From Terriglobus saanensis SP1PR4 (lineage in GTDB: Bacteria; Acidobacteriota; Terriglobia; Terriglobales; Acidobacteriaceae), in the NCBI RefSeq assembly GCF_000179915.2, contig NC_014963.1:2790001-2854000 (forward strand): a stretch of DNA of 64,000 bases, written 5' to 3'. Numbering within the stretch: the first letter of the stretch is position 1; every line of letters begins with the position of its first letter. A model generated the notes under the pieces. It was not told the DNA's origin. It made no database searches and was given only the letters and a program-made list of their open reading frames with translations. Below, piece by piece: positions 23,982 to 33,411 of the stretch. The position numbers were made by a program, and so were the translations under genes.

Positions 23982-24764
23982 TTACTGAGGCTGACTAGAG
24001 GTTGCTTCATTCAGACGAAGGTGAATACGGGTCTTTACCGTTACAATTCGTGCTGCCTTGCCCACTCCTCGTACACGCCACGACGGGAGTGTCGGTTGTT
24101 CCAAGCGCTCGCAGAATAGCAAGATGCCAATCGCAGCCATAGCGATCAAGTGTCCATGCGGCAGCAGCATCGGACATAACATCCACGCCCAACACGAGCC
24201 GATGCACCAAATTGCATGGGTTACACCATACCGCAACGCATCCATATCTGCTGCAAGTCCGAACGTGTCGAGCCTGCTGTAACGATGACACCCGTTCAGA
24301 CAACATTGCTTCACCGGCGAGAATTGCCATATGAGGGCGATGGCCAAAATGATGCCAATCGGAAGATAGGATCTCGCTCTCAGGGTTGTTATCACCGCCG
24401 CCATGGTAAGCATCCAACACCCCAACACCAGCCAGGTGATCGTATAAGCAACTACGAAAAGGCCCACGCTGCGCACCCGACGACACTTAAGACTTCGCAG
24501 ACGTATGTGGCAGATAGGGGCAATCAACATCGGAGACATCATCGCAACGAACATCACAACCCAGCCCACAATGAGCTTTTGGCCTGGGAATGACGCCATG
24601 AATAAGTGGGCGGGCATGGTCCTCAACATGGATGAATGTTGGCCAGTATGTTGATGGGGAACGAGTGCGTCTCCGCCTGGGCCAAGCAGACAGATCCAGG
24701 CGGCCACACTGATCATCCCTACCATAGTTGCAACCCGTGCGAATTCACGCGCCTCGTAGGTCAT
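23982..24764 (-). CDS. DUF2182 integral membrane protein, partner of tyrosinase
   Basis: A 260-residue polytopic membrane protein of the DUF2182 (predicted metal-binding membrane protein) family. 'GWVVMFVAMMSPMLIAP' is the family hallmark (W-x-x-M-x-x-A-M-M-x-P), followed by 'SPVKQCCLNGCHR', with paired cysteines and His, and by 'CIGSCWAWMLCPMLLPHGH'. The Met-, Cys- and His-rich helices suggest metal, perhaps copper, binding. The tyrosinase gene ends 3 bp before this start, so the two are one transcriptional unit. Family function is not established; a role in copper delivery or anchoring is inferred. Confidence 0.88.
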   Translation of the reverse strand: MTYEAREFARVATMVGMISVAAWICLLGPGGDALVPHQHTGQHSSMLRTMPAHLFMASFPGQKLIVGWVVMFVAMMSPMLIAPICHIRLRSLKCRRVRSVGLFVVAYTITWLVLGCWMLTMAAVITTLRARSYLPIGIILAIALIWQFSPVKQCCLNGCHRYSRLDTFGLAADMDALRYGVTHAIWCIGSCWAWMLCPMLLPHGHLIAMAAIGILLFCERLEQPTLPSWRVRGVGKAARIVTVKTRIHLRLNEATSSQPQ

Positions 24765-24767
24765 AGG

Positions 24768-26390
24768 TCAGAGTCCCTTTCGGAAGATGCTGACTTTCCC
24801 AATCGTGATCTGGTCCTCATCTGCGATGGTCTTATTGGGCACAATCGTGACGCCCAGAGAATCGCTATCAAGAGCGCTCCCTAAGTGAAGCTTGTCCACC
24901 ACTTTGGATATGTCTAAAGCAAAATTGAGGCCCTCACCACCGTGATCTCCCAACTCGAAGCTGGCGTCGGTAATGCCAAACAACCCCACGCTTCCTGCTA
25001 AAAGTTCAGGATGTTCCGCTGGCTTGGCATTTGGTGGCAAGTTGATGAAGACATTCAGGATTTGTGTGTCTCGCGTACCACGGACATTTTCTAAATTGAG
25101 AATGACCCTGTCCGGTGGAGACGAGACCGCGGCCTTTTCGAGGCTCGCTGTCAACTGACGGCGAACCTCAGGCTGGAGCCTCACAAGAGTATGCGCTCCT
25201 TCCCCCTCGACTCTCAATGGAGATAAGCTCGCGCCCACCAATTCAATGTTCTTGCCTTCCGGAACAGATGCGCTCATCTTGGATCCCTCGACTTTAATGG
25301 CCGCCCCCAGATTCACCAGTCTTTCCGCGATCACATTGACGGCTCCGCCGGGTCTGGTTAGGTCATCATAGGTATAGTCCAATTGGTTGAAATTCCCCAT
25401 GTCTCGCGGGGTATAAATCCATTTGCCAATGCCCGGCCAAGGCATGACAAATTCTTGGTTCCCTCCCGCAGCGGGGCCGTTGAGCCATGTGGGGTCTGTC
25501 GGGTTTGGATTCCCGAGAGTGACGTTCCAACTCGCCCACAAACGATCGATATTGGCGTGATGCAGGTAGAAGATCGGATCAAGTCCCGCCAGAGCAGGCA
25601 CACTCATGAGACCGGGAACGCTACCATCGGGAGAAGTGCCTCCGACATACACATGGACAAGATCGTGCGGATTTGCCTCCAGGTCGCCGTGTGTGCCTGA
25701 GGAATGATTAAATCCCGTTTGCGGTCCTCCAAACTCTGGCACCCGGTTATCGCCCGCGAAGATGGGTTGATTCATGGAATCTAGAGTCACGGGACCGTAG
25801 AAAAGGTCGGTCGGAATCGGCGGGTGATTTTGAATCCCAGCTTCTGTCGCAACCCAGATATTCGCTTGGTCGGCACTATTCATCGGGCCATATCGAGCAA
25901 TGGGTAAGAGCGGGTTCGGGCTCCCGTTCGGCAGCGTGGGCGCCGTGAAGGCAGGTGGAATATCGTACTCCTGAGCGGGTCCAAAATAGTTCCAATAAGG
26001 CAGAGCCCACGTGGAGGGCCCACCGAGCGTTTTTATCTCCTCTCTTATCTGTGCTTCGAGCGCCAGCAGATAACCACGGTGCCATGGCAGGAAATACCAG
26101 CTTCCGTGCTGGCATTGATTCCAAAATGTTATATAGGTGGCTTTGGCCGGAAGAGGCACAATTGGAACGGCAGGCGCCCCGGGTATCTCGCTCCATGGAA
26201 AGGCTCGTGGATTCTTCAAGCTCTCCGGCGTTACATATTCGCCATGGATGGCCGCAAAAAACCACCAACTCGCGGTGTTGTCCAAGGACCGGGCCATCAT
26301 TGCCTGGACTCCGATTGCGTACCAGTAAAGATCTTTGTTGTCGAAGGTTCCGCCATTCTTCCAGGCGTTACTGCGCGTAAAATCGGCCAT
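24768..26390 (-). CDS. Tyrosinase-family type-3 copper oxidase
   Basis: A 540-residue binuclear-copper phenol oxidase. CuA ligands are visible: His49 (A-A-I-H-G-E-Y), His95 (Q-C-Q-H-G-S-W-Y) and His104 (L-P-W-H-R-G-Y). CuB ligands lie in 'NPHDLVHVYVGG' and 'LDPIFYLHHANIDRLWASW'. After residue ~330 a beta-rich C-terminal domain follows ('ILNLENVRGTRDTQILNVFI', G-S-V-G-L-F-G), similar to the shielding domain of polyphenol oxidases. No signal peptide is evident. GGAGGAG precedes the start. It forms a bicistronic unit with DUF2182. It hydroxylates or oxidises phenols and catechols to quinones; the physiological substrate is unknown. Confidence 0.95.
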   Translation of the reverse strand: MADFTRSNAWKNGGTFDNKDLYWYAIGVQAMMARSLDNTASWWFFAAIHGEYVTPESLKNPRAFPWSEIPGAPAVPIVPLPAKATYITFWNQCQHGSWYFLPWHRGYLLALEAQIREEIKTLGGPSTWALPYWNYFGPAQEYDIPPAFTAPTLPNGSPNPLLPIARYGPMNSADQANIWVATEAGIQNHPPIPTDLFYGPVTLDSMNQPIFAGDNRVPEFGGPQTGFNHSSGTHGDLEANPHDLVHVYVGGTSPDGSVPGLMSVPALAGLDPIFYLHHANIDRLWASWNVTLGNPNPTDPTWLNGPAAGGNQEFVMPWPGIGKWIYTPRDMGNFNQLDYTYDDLTRPGGAVNVIAERLVNLGAAIKVEGSKMSASVPEGKNIELVGASLSPLRVEGEGAHTLVRLQPEVRRQLTASLEKAAVSSPPDRVILNLENVRGTRDTQILNVFINLPPNAKPAEHPELLAGSVGLFGITDASFELGDHGGEGLNFALDISKVVDKLHLGSALDSDSLGVTIVPNKTIADEDQITIGKVSIFRKGL

Positions 26391-26891
26391 TTTGCTCCTC
26401 CTAATTCTTCGCGGTTTGGTCTGTGTTACGACTCGGATGGCGCAGTCGGCGCGGGCTTTACCAGAGGTCGGGCAGTCCAGCAGCTATGGTCTGCGCCCGT
26501 CAACCGGTGGCTCAGAAAATACTGCGCAAGCACCTGCAAAGCAGGCTTCATCTAACAGAAGTTCGACCGATATACAGCTTCAAAGTTCGTCCAGCATTGG
26601 ACCAGCAAGGGATGGGTACGGGGCCATCAAGCAAAGCAAGAAGCATGTCTTACTTCCCAGTGAAGGTCAGCAAAATACGAAATGAGAACGTCGCAAATAT
26701 AGGCCCCTCCCTGTCGCGAATGCAAATTGTTTTTGCGAGCTAGCCACGATGCGGTTTCACACTCACGCACAAGACGAGGGTTAGCGCCTAAAGAACTCAG
26801 AACACGTACCAATCCGCCCAACTTGGTCGGGTCCAGAGCAGTAAAATGCGATAGGCCCACCGAACTTGACCGTGCTGAACAGGGCGAAACC
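26391..26891. other. Intergenic region, no gene seen
   Basis: Divergent promoter region between tyrosinase and the TauE/SafE gene. Frames here are unconvincing on both strands. The 5' end of the permease frame extends back to 26727, but the extra residues are hydrophilic and unlike the family. Confidence 0.5.
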
Positions 26892-27689
26892 TTGAGCAGC
26901 CTTCAGTTGATCTACCTCATCGCGATTTTTTTTGCGACCAGCGCCATCAGTGTGGTGACAGGAAGCACCTCCCTGATCACTGTTCCGGCAATGCTTCAGT
27001 TTCATATCGAGCCCCGAACCGCTCTGGCCACCAATATGTTTGCGCTTACTTTTCTAAGCATCGGGGCTTCGCTGCCGCTCAGTAGAGCGAAATCCGTCGA
27101 TCACCAACCTATCGGTGTGCTGATGCTTTTGACGTTTGTTGGCTCAGTGATCGGAGCCATTCTTCTGCTGTTTGTTCCCGTCACCTCCCTCTCTGTGATT
27201 GTTCCCAGCGCAATGATCGGCGTGGCGCTTTTTTCCGCTTTCTATCGAAAGGCCGGCAGCGACAAGGTGGTGATTCACTCTGCCAGCAGGAAAACAATCG
27301 GCTATCTCCCCACCTTCATTCTGGGGATGTATGGGGGATTTTTCAGCGGCGGTTATGTGACGATCTTGACGGCAGTGTTCGTGACGGCGTTCGGCACCTC
27401 ATTCCGAGAGGCAATTGCCACGACCAAACTGCTGAACATCTGTTCGTCGGCGATTGCAACGGCAATCTGCATGTGGCGCGGTCTCATTGATTACAGACTT
27501 GGCATCGTTCTCGGGATAACGATGTTCTTCGGAGCTACATTGGGCGCAAGATTTGTGGTGCGTCTTGCCGAGAAATGGCTGCGGAGAATCTTTCTCGGGG
27601 CTGTTTGGATACTTGGCGTAAAGGCGCTGATTTTCGATCTCCCCGGCAAACTTCATGGCCATGGCGAACCGGTGAGCACCGAACACTAG
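26892..27689 (+). CDS. Sulfite exporter TauE/SafE-family permease
   Basis: A ~265-residue membrane protein with about eight hydrophobic helices and the two TSUP repeats: 'GSTSLITVPAMLQFHIEPRTALATNMFAL' near the N-terminus and 'FLGMYGGFFSGGYVTILTAV' style motif (here ILGMYGGFFSGGYV) at the second repeat, then 'EAIATTKLLNICSSAIAT'. It may export sulfur-containing anions, but many members have other or unknown substrates. The start is uncertain: I used the TTG at 26892 directly before the first helix (SSLQLIYLIAIFF); the frame opens upstream without a good ribosome site. Confidence 0.82.
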   Translation: MSSLQLIYLIAIFFATSAISVVTGSTSLITVPAMLQFHIEPRTALATNMFALTFLSIGASLPLSRAKSVDHQPIGVLMLLTFVGSVIGAILLLFVPVTSLSVIVPSAMIGVALFSAFYRKAGSDKVVIHSASRKTIGYLPTFILGMYGGFFSGGYVTILTAVFVTAFGTSFREAIATTKLLNICSSAIATAICMWRGLIDYRLGIVLGITMFFGATLGARFVVRLAEKWLRRIFLGAVWILGVKALIFDLPGKLHGHGEPVSTEH

Positions 27690-27782
27690 ATCGCCGCGAC
27701 CCGCTCTTTTGCTGGAACAGCTTGATTGACCCTAGCAAAGTAGAGTCGCGATACGGCAAGGCCACAGAATCGGAAGGATCCC

Positions 27783-28133
27783 TTATCCCATGGAGGGTCG
27801 GTACATGATGAGGACCATTGCAACCGCAAGAAGTACAAAGCCGAAAAGCTGAATTGCTCCCAGACGCTCCCCGAGTAAATAGTGGGAGATGAGCGCTACG
27901 CAAATAACGCCACCCGCTAAGTGAAACGAGGCCATCTGCGCGCCGCTGTAAGTGCCATAACCAAATCGCGTCGCACCCACATTGAGCACGTACTCCGGCA
28001 GCACGAGCAGCCAACTGGCACCCAACGCCATCCAGAATCCGATACTGTTTCGAAATCGTAAGTGACCAAGCCACGCCGTCGCCATCAAGGTGCTCGATGC
28101 CAACATTAAAATCGGTACGAAGATTCTCTTCAC
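27783..28133 (-). CDS. DMT-like small membrane protein, DUF486 family
   Basis: A 116-residue protein with four hydrophobic helices. 'TLMATAWLGHLRF', 'ASWLLVLPEYVLNVGATRFG', S-G-A-Q-M and 'VISHYLLGERLG'-like segments (here ALISHYLLGERLG) match the DUF486 family of small drug/metabolite-transporter-like proteins. The start is GTG at 28133 with AAGGAGG ~10 nt upstream. It is convergent with the TauE gene and is a single-gene unit. Confidence 0.85.
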   Translation of the reverse strand: MKRIFVPILMLASSTLMATAWLGHLRFRNSIGFWMALGASWLLVLPEYVLNVGATRFGYGTYSGAQMASFHLAGGVICVALISHYLLGERLGAIQLFGFVLLAVAMVLIMYRPSMG

Positions 28134-28698
28134 CTGATCACTTCCTCCTTACAGACGGTCTTGCCGTTTATGGAACCGTAACACGGCTTCTGACGGCCCA
28201 ATAAGCTTGTGGCGTGTCAGTTCTCGGACCGTGAGCCTCGAAGGCGATGACACTCGGCAATCTGCGCAGTTTGAAGTTCGTTCCCAAAAGGGGACGGATC
28301 CGGCGATGGCGCTCCCGCCGATCGAGAATCCGTTGAGTGAATTGAAAACTCAGGTCAACGTCTCATCAATATCATCCCCACTGTTGCTCATAGGCCATGT
28401 GCTGATTCGCCATATTTGAAAAAGACTTATTCGATCTTGACTTACAAACCGAAAATCTGTAAACAGTTGCGAAGCATATAAGTAGCATTATCAGGCACAC
28501 GAAAAGCATTCAGGTTAGACCTTCGCTACTTTGTTCTATTTCTTCCCACCCGGCCCACATCGATTCGATACACTTCGCCCGTTTGACGAGGATTGAGGTG
28601 CGCAATGATGACCATGGTCGCTCTGTCGAGCGCCGGTGGAAGACGCGCGCATCGTGAGTGCTTCGTCCGTTCTTCGCACTTCGATAGGAGGCACTCAG
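28134..28698. other. Intergenic region upstream of the cupredoxin gene
   Basis: No gene is recognised. The AT-rich part (28430-28520) contains TTGACT (28437-28442) and probably holds the promoter for the cupredoxin-multicopper oxidase pair. I could not find a convincing -10 at the right spacing. Confidence 0.4.
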
Positions 28699-29004
28699 AT
28701 GCCCTTCAATTGGACCATTGACATCGATTCCAATAAGCCGCAGCCACCGCTCGTCAAGTTTCATCCGAATCCTCTGACCCAGGTAGCGCCCGGCGATCAA
28801 GTCGTCTGGGCAAACAACGACGGTGTCCCGCATTGGCCCGGCCTCCTGAATTCCGACGGTTCCATTAACGAGACATACTTTATGCCTAATCAGATTGCGC
28901 CACAGTCGACGTCGGACGCGTTTTCGCCCGCGGCGGACGGGACATTGCAATACGCATGCTCTCTTCATCCGGGAGAAAAAGGAACGATCCAAGTGCAGGG
29001 ATAA
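28699..29004 (+). CDS. Cupredoxin (plastocyanin-like blue-copper protein)
   Basis: A 101-residue single-domain cupredoxin. 'VAPGDQVVWANNDGVPHWP' supplies the first copper His (P-H-W). 'LQYACSLHPGEKGTIQV' gives the Cys-x-x-His pair of the second copper loop (the usual C-x2-H-x4-M form has Glu-Lys where Met is often found, so the axial ligand is unclear). There is no signal peptide in the chosen frame. AGGAGG lies 7 nt before the ATG; the longer frame to 28636 lacks this. It precedes the multicopper oxidase by 38 bp and may be its electron donor or acceptor. Confidence 0.85.
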   Translation: MPFNWTIDIDSNKPQPPLVKFHPNPLTQVAPGDQVVWANNDGVPHWPGLLNSDGSINETYFMPNQIAPQSTSDAFSPAADGTLQYACSLHPGEKGTIQVQG

Positions 29005-29042
29005 GACGATATTCAGGCAGGACCGCCGAGAAAGGATGACGT

Positions 29043-31628
29043 ATGACTGGCCTCCGCTTTGTAACAGCGCAATGGAATCGATGGCCGCAGTGCAATGGGG
29101 CGGAGGTGACACCCTCTCCCAGGTCTCGCGGCATCCGCACGGTCGGTTTCGTGTGGTTTCTCTTGCTGGTCATTGTCCCTCTGGCTTACGCCCAGAATCC
29201 ACAAATCGTGCCGTGCCCAACACCCGGCTCTCAGAACCTGCTTCCCATACCAGAAGTCGCGAGAACATCCGACGGCGTGTTGCGCGCGACCATTAAAAAT
29301 GTCGATGGTCTGCGGACTGGGTGGGGAGCCGTTGGCGTTCCTGGCCAGTCAACAACGGACGCTCGCTGTGCAAGCCAATATATGCGCTACTACGTCGGCG
29401 AAGACACGAAGCATCCCCAACCCTGGCCTACAACCCCCGATCCTCTTCCCGGCCCCACGTTGCGCGCACGCGTGGGCGACCTGGTGGAAATCACATTCCA
29501 GAACGTGGTCAACTCCCAGCATTTTGCGAACACTCTCGATCGGGGCGAAGAGGGCTTAGGAAACACAGACGGCTGCGACGTAGTCACTGCGAACACGAAT
29601 CGCCCCGATTGGATTGCGAGTAAACCTTATAGGTCGGGTGCGACCATCAAGCCTCTCAGCAACAATGCTGCGGGCTATGTTTACACCTCTACCAAAGCCG
29701 GAACCAGCGGTGCTACGGCCCCGATCTTTCCCCAAACACCAGGACAGACCGTGACGGACGGCACGGTCATCTGGACCAATCAGAACGCCCCAATCTATCC
29801 CACGGGTGGCGACTATATGCCCGATTGCCTGCATGGATCGAGCACCTCCAATCTCCATTTTCACGGCACACATACAACGCCCAGCACCACCGGAGACAAC
29901 GTGTTGTTGTTCGTTCACCCAGCTCTGCGTGGCGCTAAGGGTCTCGAACCCAGTGATGCGGAAGTAAAGACCAACTTCGCGAAGATCTTCGGCGCATGCG
30001 AGAAGGATGGTTCCCCGGCAAAGTGGGAGCAAATCCCGCTTGAGTGGCGAAAGATTCAAGAAACTCTCTTGAAGAAATACGATGCTACCGCCCCGTATAA
30101 GGGACAACCGGGAAAACTGCCTCACATGATGCAGCTATGGCCTCCGAACGCGGAAGAACTTGCACAGGGACTCTGGCCGCAATTCAATATCGGTGCTTTT
30201 CCGTACTGTTTCCGACTGCCTATCTACAACCAGTCCCCATCCCCGGGCGCTCCTCCGACCCTTATGGGGCAAGCGCCGGGGACTCAGTGGTACCACGCGC
30301 ACAAACACGGCTCCACCGCATTGAACGTGGCGAACGGGATGACCGGCGCGTTCATCATTGAAGGTCAGTACGATGACGACCTGCAAAAGTTTTACGGCGG
30401 CAAGTTGCATCAGGAGGTTTTGGTTTTGCAGCAACTTTCGTCGACGCCGTTCCCGGTGCTCAACGCCTCATACAGCGGAGGACCAGGGGCAGCCAGGCCA
30501 CCGATCTCAGTGAACGGGAGGCGGCAACCGATCATAACGATGCAGCCCGGCGAAGTGCAGATGTGGCGCATTGTGAACGGCGATTTCCGCGACTCCGTAC
30601 AGTTGGTGAGTTTCACCGCGCAAGGGTCGACACAGCCCTGCAACCAGTCGGGCGCTTCGGCGGTCATGACGCCATGCGTAAGCTGGCGACAAATCGCGCA
30701 GGATGGTGTGCAGTTCAACTTTGCAAACTACCAGAAACAAGGATCGCCCTATAACCCGTTGAATCTGTCGCCGGCCAATCGCGCCGATCTTCTAGTCAAG
30801 GCGCCCACGCAGCCCGGTACTTATATTCTTCAAGCCTCTGCGAATACTGGTTTTCCCCTACAGACCTGCGGTTCGTCGGCCCCAGCCGGATGCCAGGCGG
30901 CTCCGGATGCGGCTTACCCCTTCCCGTTGCTTACCGTAAACGTCACGGGCAATCCAATCACTCCCGCAATGGATTTCATCCAGAACCAGAGTGATTTTCC
31001 GCAACTTCCTACGTTCCTGAAAGACATTCCTGAGAACACGATCTTCACGAAGCGGACCCTGGTATTCGGCGCGGGGAATACGACTATCGATGGACAACGA
31101 TTCGACCCCAACAAGGTGAACCAAGCGATGCTGCTCAACACGGCAGAAGAGTGGACGGTCATGAATCAGGCCAACGACAAGGCTCATCCGTTCCACATCC
31201 ACATCAATCCCTTCCAGATCACCGAAGTTTTCGAACCCAACAGCCAAGCGGCAACCACGAAGGGGAATCCATGCTATGTGGACCCGAACGACCCATCGAC
31301 CTTCAAGCCATGCCCGTCACAACAGCCCCAGGCTCCGTTCGTGTGGTGGGATACCTTCGGCATACCCACGGGCGCGCAGTTTGACATCACCACCCAATGC
31401 TCGAATTCAAATGACGTGAATACCTGTCCACAAAAGCTTCAACCCTATGCGGCCTGCGCGCAGGGGACCTGCACGGAGACAATTCCTGGCTGGTTCAGGA
31501 TGCGTTCCCGCTTTGTCGACTTCACAGGTCAGTACGTGATCCATTGCCACATCCTCATTCATGAGGATCGAGGCATGATGCAACTGGTTGAGGTCGTGAC
31601 TGACAAGACCCTGTACACGCACCATTGA
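29043..31628 (+). CDS. Large secreted multicopper oxidase with an inserted repeat-type module
   Basis: An 861-residue three-domain multicopper oxidase. A signal segment (residues ~30-50) is preceded by a long hydrophilic N-terminus. All four copper signatures are present: HFHGTH (272-277), WYHAHKH (416-422), HPFHIH (715-720) and HCHILIH-E-D-R-G-M-M (834 on, with type-1 Cys and Met). Between strands of domain 1, residues ~190-246 form an extra module (W-I-A-S..., 'GTSGATAPIFPQTPGQTVTD', then G-T-V-I-W) that resembles a small carbohydrate-binding/phage-fibre repeat and is not part of normal oxidases. The likely role is oxidation of phenols or metals in the periplasm or outside. It is co-directional with the cupredoxin. 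Confidence 0.94.
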   Translation: MTGLRFVTAQWNRWPQCNGAEVTPSPRSRGIRTVGFVWFLLLVIVPLAYAQNPQIVPCPTPGSQNLLPIPEVARTSDGVLRATIKNVDGLRTGWGAVGVPGQSTTDARCASQYMRYYVGEDTKHPQPWPTTPDPLPGPTLRARVGDLVEITFQNVVNSQHFANTLDRGEEGLGNTDGCDVVTANTNRPDWIASKPYRSGATIKPLSNNAAGYVYTSTKAGTSGATAPIFPQTPGQTVTDGTVIWTNQNAPIYPTGGDYMPDCLHGSSTSNLHFHGTHTTPSTTGDNVLLFVHPALRGAKGLEPSDAEVKTNFAKIFGACEKDGSPAKWEQIPLEWRKIQETLLKKYDATAPYKGQPGKLPHMMQLWPPNAEELAQGLWPQFNIGAFPYCFRLPIYNQSPSPGAPPTLMGQAPGTQWYHAHKHGSTALNVANGMTGAFIIEGQYDDDLQKFYGGKLHQEVLVLQQLSSTPFPVLNASYSGGPGAARPPISVNGRRQPIITMQPGEVQMWRIVNGDFRDSVQLVSFTAQGSTQPCNQSGASAVMTPCVSWRQIAQDGVQFNFANYQKQGSPYNPLNLSPANRADLLVKAPTQPGTYILQASANTGFPLQTCGSSAPAGCQAAPDAAYPFPLLTVNVTGNPITPAMDFIQNQSDFPQLPTFLKDIPENTIFTKRTLVFGAGNTTIDGQRFDPNKVNQAMLLNTAEEWTVMNQANDKAHPFHIHINPFQITEVFEPNSQAATTKGNPCYVDPNDPSTFKPCPSQQPQAPFVWWDTFGIPTGAQFDITTQCSNSNDVNTCPQKLQPYAACAQGTCTETIPGWFRMRSRFVDFTGQYVIHCHILIHEDRGMMQLVEVVTDKTLYTHH

Positions 31629-31767
31629 GCGACATAAGGACGAGTTTCTTCTTGCCGAGCTTCATCTCCATGCTCGCGCGAAGCGGGCACTGTACCTGTT
31701 CTGAACAACGCTGTAGACAAATTGTAGGAGCGTTTGTAAGTCACTTCCAAGTTCAGATAAGGAACGG

Positions 31768-32547
31768 ATGCCCGATCAAACGATGAGCTCCACTTTCGAC
31801 TCCGCAGCGTCTACCTTCGAGCATCAACGTTCGCTTCCCAGGGAGGTGCCGGAAGCGATTCGTGCGGCCATATGGTCCATCACCGGCCTCTCTGGGCCAG
31901 CCCGGGTGCTCGACATCGGTGCCGGAACAGGACGAATCGGAAGAGCATTTGTCGCCGCAGGCGATTCCTACTTCGGCGTGGATACTTCCCTCGCAATGCT
32001 GCAGGAGTTTTCCATAGACGCCGTGAATTGCACTCTCACTCAGGCTGATGGAAACCATCTACCCTTCTCCGATCGCTCTTTTGACGTCGTGTTGTTGATG
32101 CAAGTCCTCAGTGGCGTGGACGACTGGACAGGGATACTCGACGAAGCCCGGCGCGTCGTGCGCGTGGGTGGGTGCGTGGTGGTCGGCCGTTCCTCCAATC
32201 CGGAGTGGGGAGTCGATACGCAGCTTAAGAAACAACTCAAACACATTCTGGAAGACATCCATCTTGCTCCTTTCCCCACGGAGCAGTCGCGACGACAGGC
32301 AATGGCCTTGTTGGAGTCTTTGGCCGCGCGGCATACCCATGCCGTGGCCGCCTCTTGGCACGTTCTCGCTACGCCGAATGCGTTTTTGCTGCGACATCGC
32401 ACAGGCGCCCGGTTCGTCGCCCTTCCCCCCAATATCCAGAAACAGGCGCTTGAAAAGCTGGGCGCGTGGGCCGAGTCCACCTTTGGCTCTCTTGACGCCG
32501 AATTCGCCGAAACACGCAGCTTTGAAATAGATGTTTATGAGTTCTGA
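31768..32547 (+). CDS. Class I SAM-dependent methyltransferase
   Basis: A 259-residue protein with a methyltransferase_11-type domain: motif I 'VLDIGAGTGRIGRAF', the acidic loop 'GVDTSLAMLQEF', 'ADGNHLPFSDRSFDVVLLMQ' (motif II/III region) and 'EARRVVRVGGCVVVG' (motif IV). The acceptor is unknown. It ends 12 bp before the first MoSto-like gene, so it is probably transcribed with it, although no methyltransferase is known as a partner of molybdenum storage. Confidence 0.9.
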   Translation: MPDQTMSSTFDSAASTFEHQRSLPREVPEAIRAAIWSITGLSGPARVLDIGAGTGRIGRAFVAAGDSYFGVDTSLAMLQEFSIDAVNCTLTQADGNHLPFSDRSFDVVLLMQVLSGVDDWTGILDEARRVVRVGGCVVVGRSSNPEWGVDTQLKKQLKHILEDIHLAPFPTEQSRRQAMALLESLAARHTHAVAASWHVLATPNAFLLRHRTGARFVALPPNIQKQALEKLGAWAESTFGSLDAEFAETRSFEIDVYEF

Positions 32548-32559
32548 GGATGAGCATTG

Positions 32560-33411
32560 ATGACAAACCAAACACAAAACGGTAACTCGTCCCTACACAA
32601 GCCCGGCAAACAACTCTTTGATTCGCTTTCTGATGCGCATTTGGCAAAAGTCTCGGAGCATTCATCTGACTTCACCATCCTGCCTTGGGTCAATGTGGTT
32701 AAGATTGGAGGCCAAAGCATTATGGATCGCGGTCGAGCGGCCGTATATCCGCTGGTCAGCGAGATTGTGGCGAACCTAAGCAAATACAAGATGATCCTTG
32801 GAACCGGAGCCGGTACCCGCGCGCGTCACATCTATAGCGTCGCGATTGATCTTGGCCTGCCCACTGGAGTCCTGACCGTTCTCGCGACCGCCGTTGCCTG
32901 GCAGAATGCGCAGATGCTGCACTACCTGCTTGCCCAGTATGGAATACCCTTCGTTGAGCCAGAAGGCTTCAGCACGCTGCCGCATTATCTGATGGAGCGG
33001 AATGCCGTCGTCTGCCAAGGCATGCCTCCGTACAAGCTATGGGAGCCGAATCCGGCCACAGGCCGCATTCCGCCGCAACGCACCGATACCGGATGCTTCC
33101 TCACCGCCGAAGTCTTCGCGGCACGGAAGATGATTTACGTGAAAGACGAGGACGGCCTTTATACAGCCGATCCAAAGAAAGACCGCTCTGCCAAATATAT
33201 TTCACGAATCTCGGTCGAAGAGTTGCTCGCTCTTGACCTCGACGATCTGATTGTGGAGCGTGCCGTTCTTGAGTTCCTTGCCCGGTCGCGCAACATCCAC
33301 GAGATTCAGTTCGTGAACGGGCTGATACCTGGCCAACTGACCGCCGCACTGAATGGCGAACCCGTAGGAACCATCATCTACAAGAATGGACATTCGAATG
33401 ACCATGCATAG
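32560..33411 (+). CDS. mosB: Molybdenum storage protein subunit, MosB-like (amino-acid-kinase fold)
   Basis: A 283-residue member of the aspartate/glutamate/uridylate-kinase fold in its MoSto branch. Diagnostic stretches are VKIGGQSIMDRGRAAVYPLV, 'GTGAGTRARHIYSVAIDLGL' plus P-T-G-V-L, 'MPPYKLWEP', 'GRIPPQRTDTGCFLTAE', 'VKDEDGLYTADP' and 'VNGLIPGQLTAAL'. From memory these agree better with the Azotobacter beta subunit than with alpha (tentative). MoSto packs polyoxomolybdate or tungstate clusters in an ATP-dependent cage. The next gene encodes the second subunit and overlaps it. The start ATG at 32560 follows a GAGGA site; a TTG directly before it is less likely. Confidence 0.83.
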   Translation: MTNQTQNGNSSLHKPGKQLFDSLSDAHLAKVSEHSSDFTILPWVNVVKIGGQSIMDRGRAAVYPLVSEIVANLSKYKMILGTGAGTRARHIYSVAIDLGLPTGVLTVLATAVAWQNAQMLHYLLAQYGIPFVEPEGFSTLPHYLMERNAVVCQGMPPYKLWEPNPATGRIPPQRTDTGCFLTAEVFAARKMIYVKDEDGLYTADPKKDRSAKYISRISVEELLALDLDDLIVERAVLEFLARSRNIHEIQFVNGLIPGQLTAALNGEPVGTIIYKNGHSNDHA

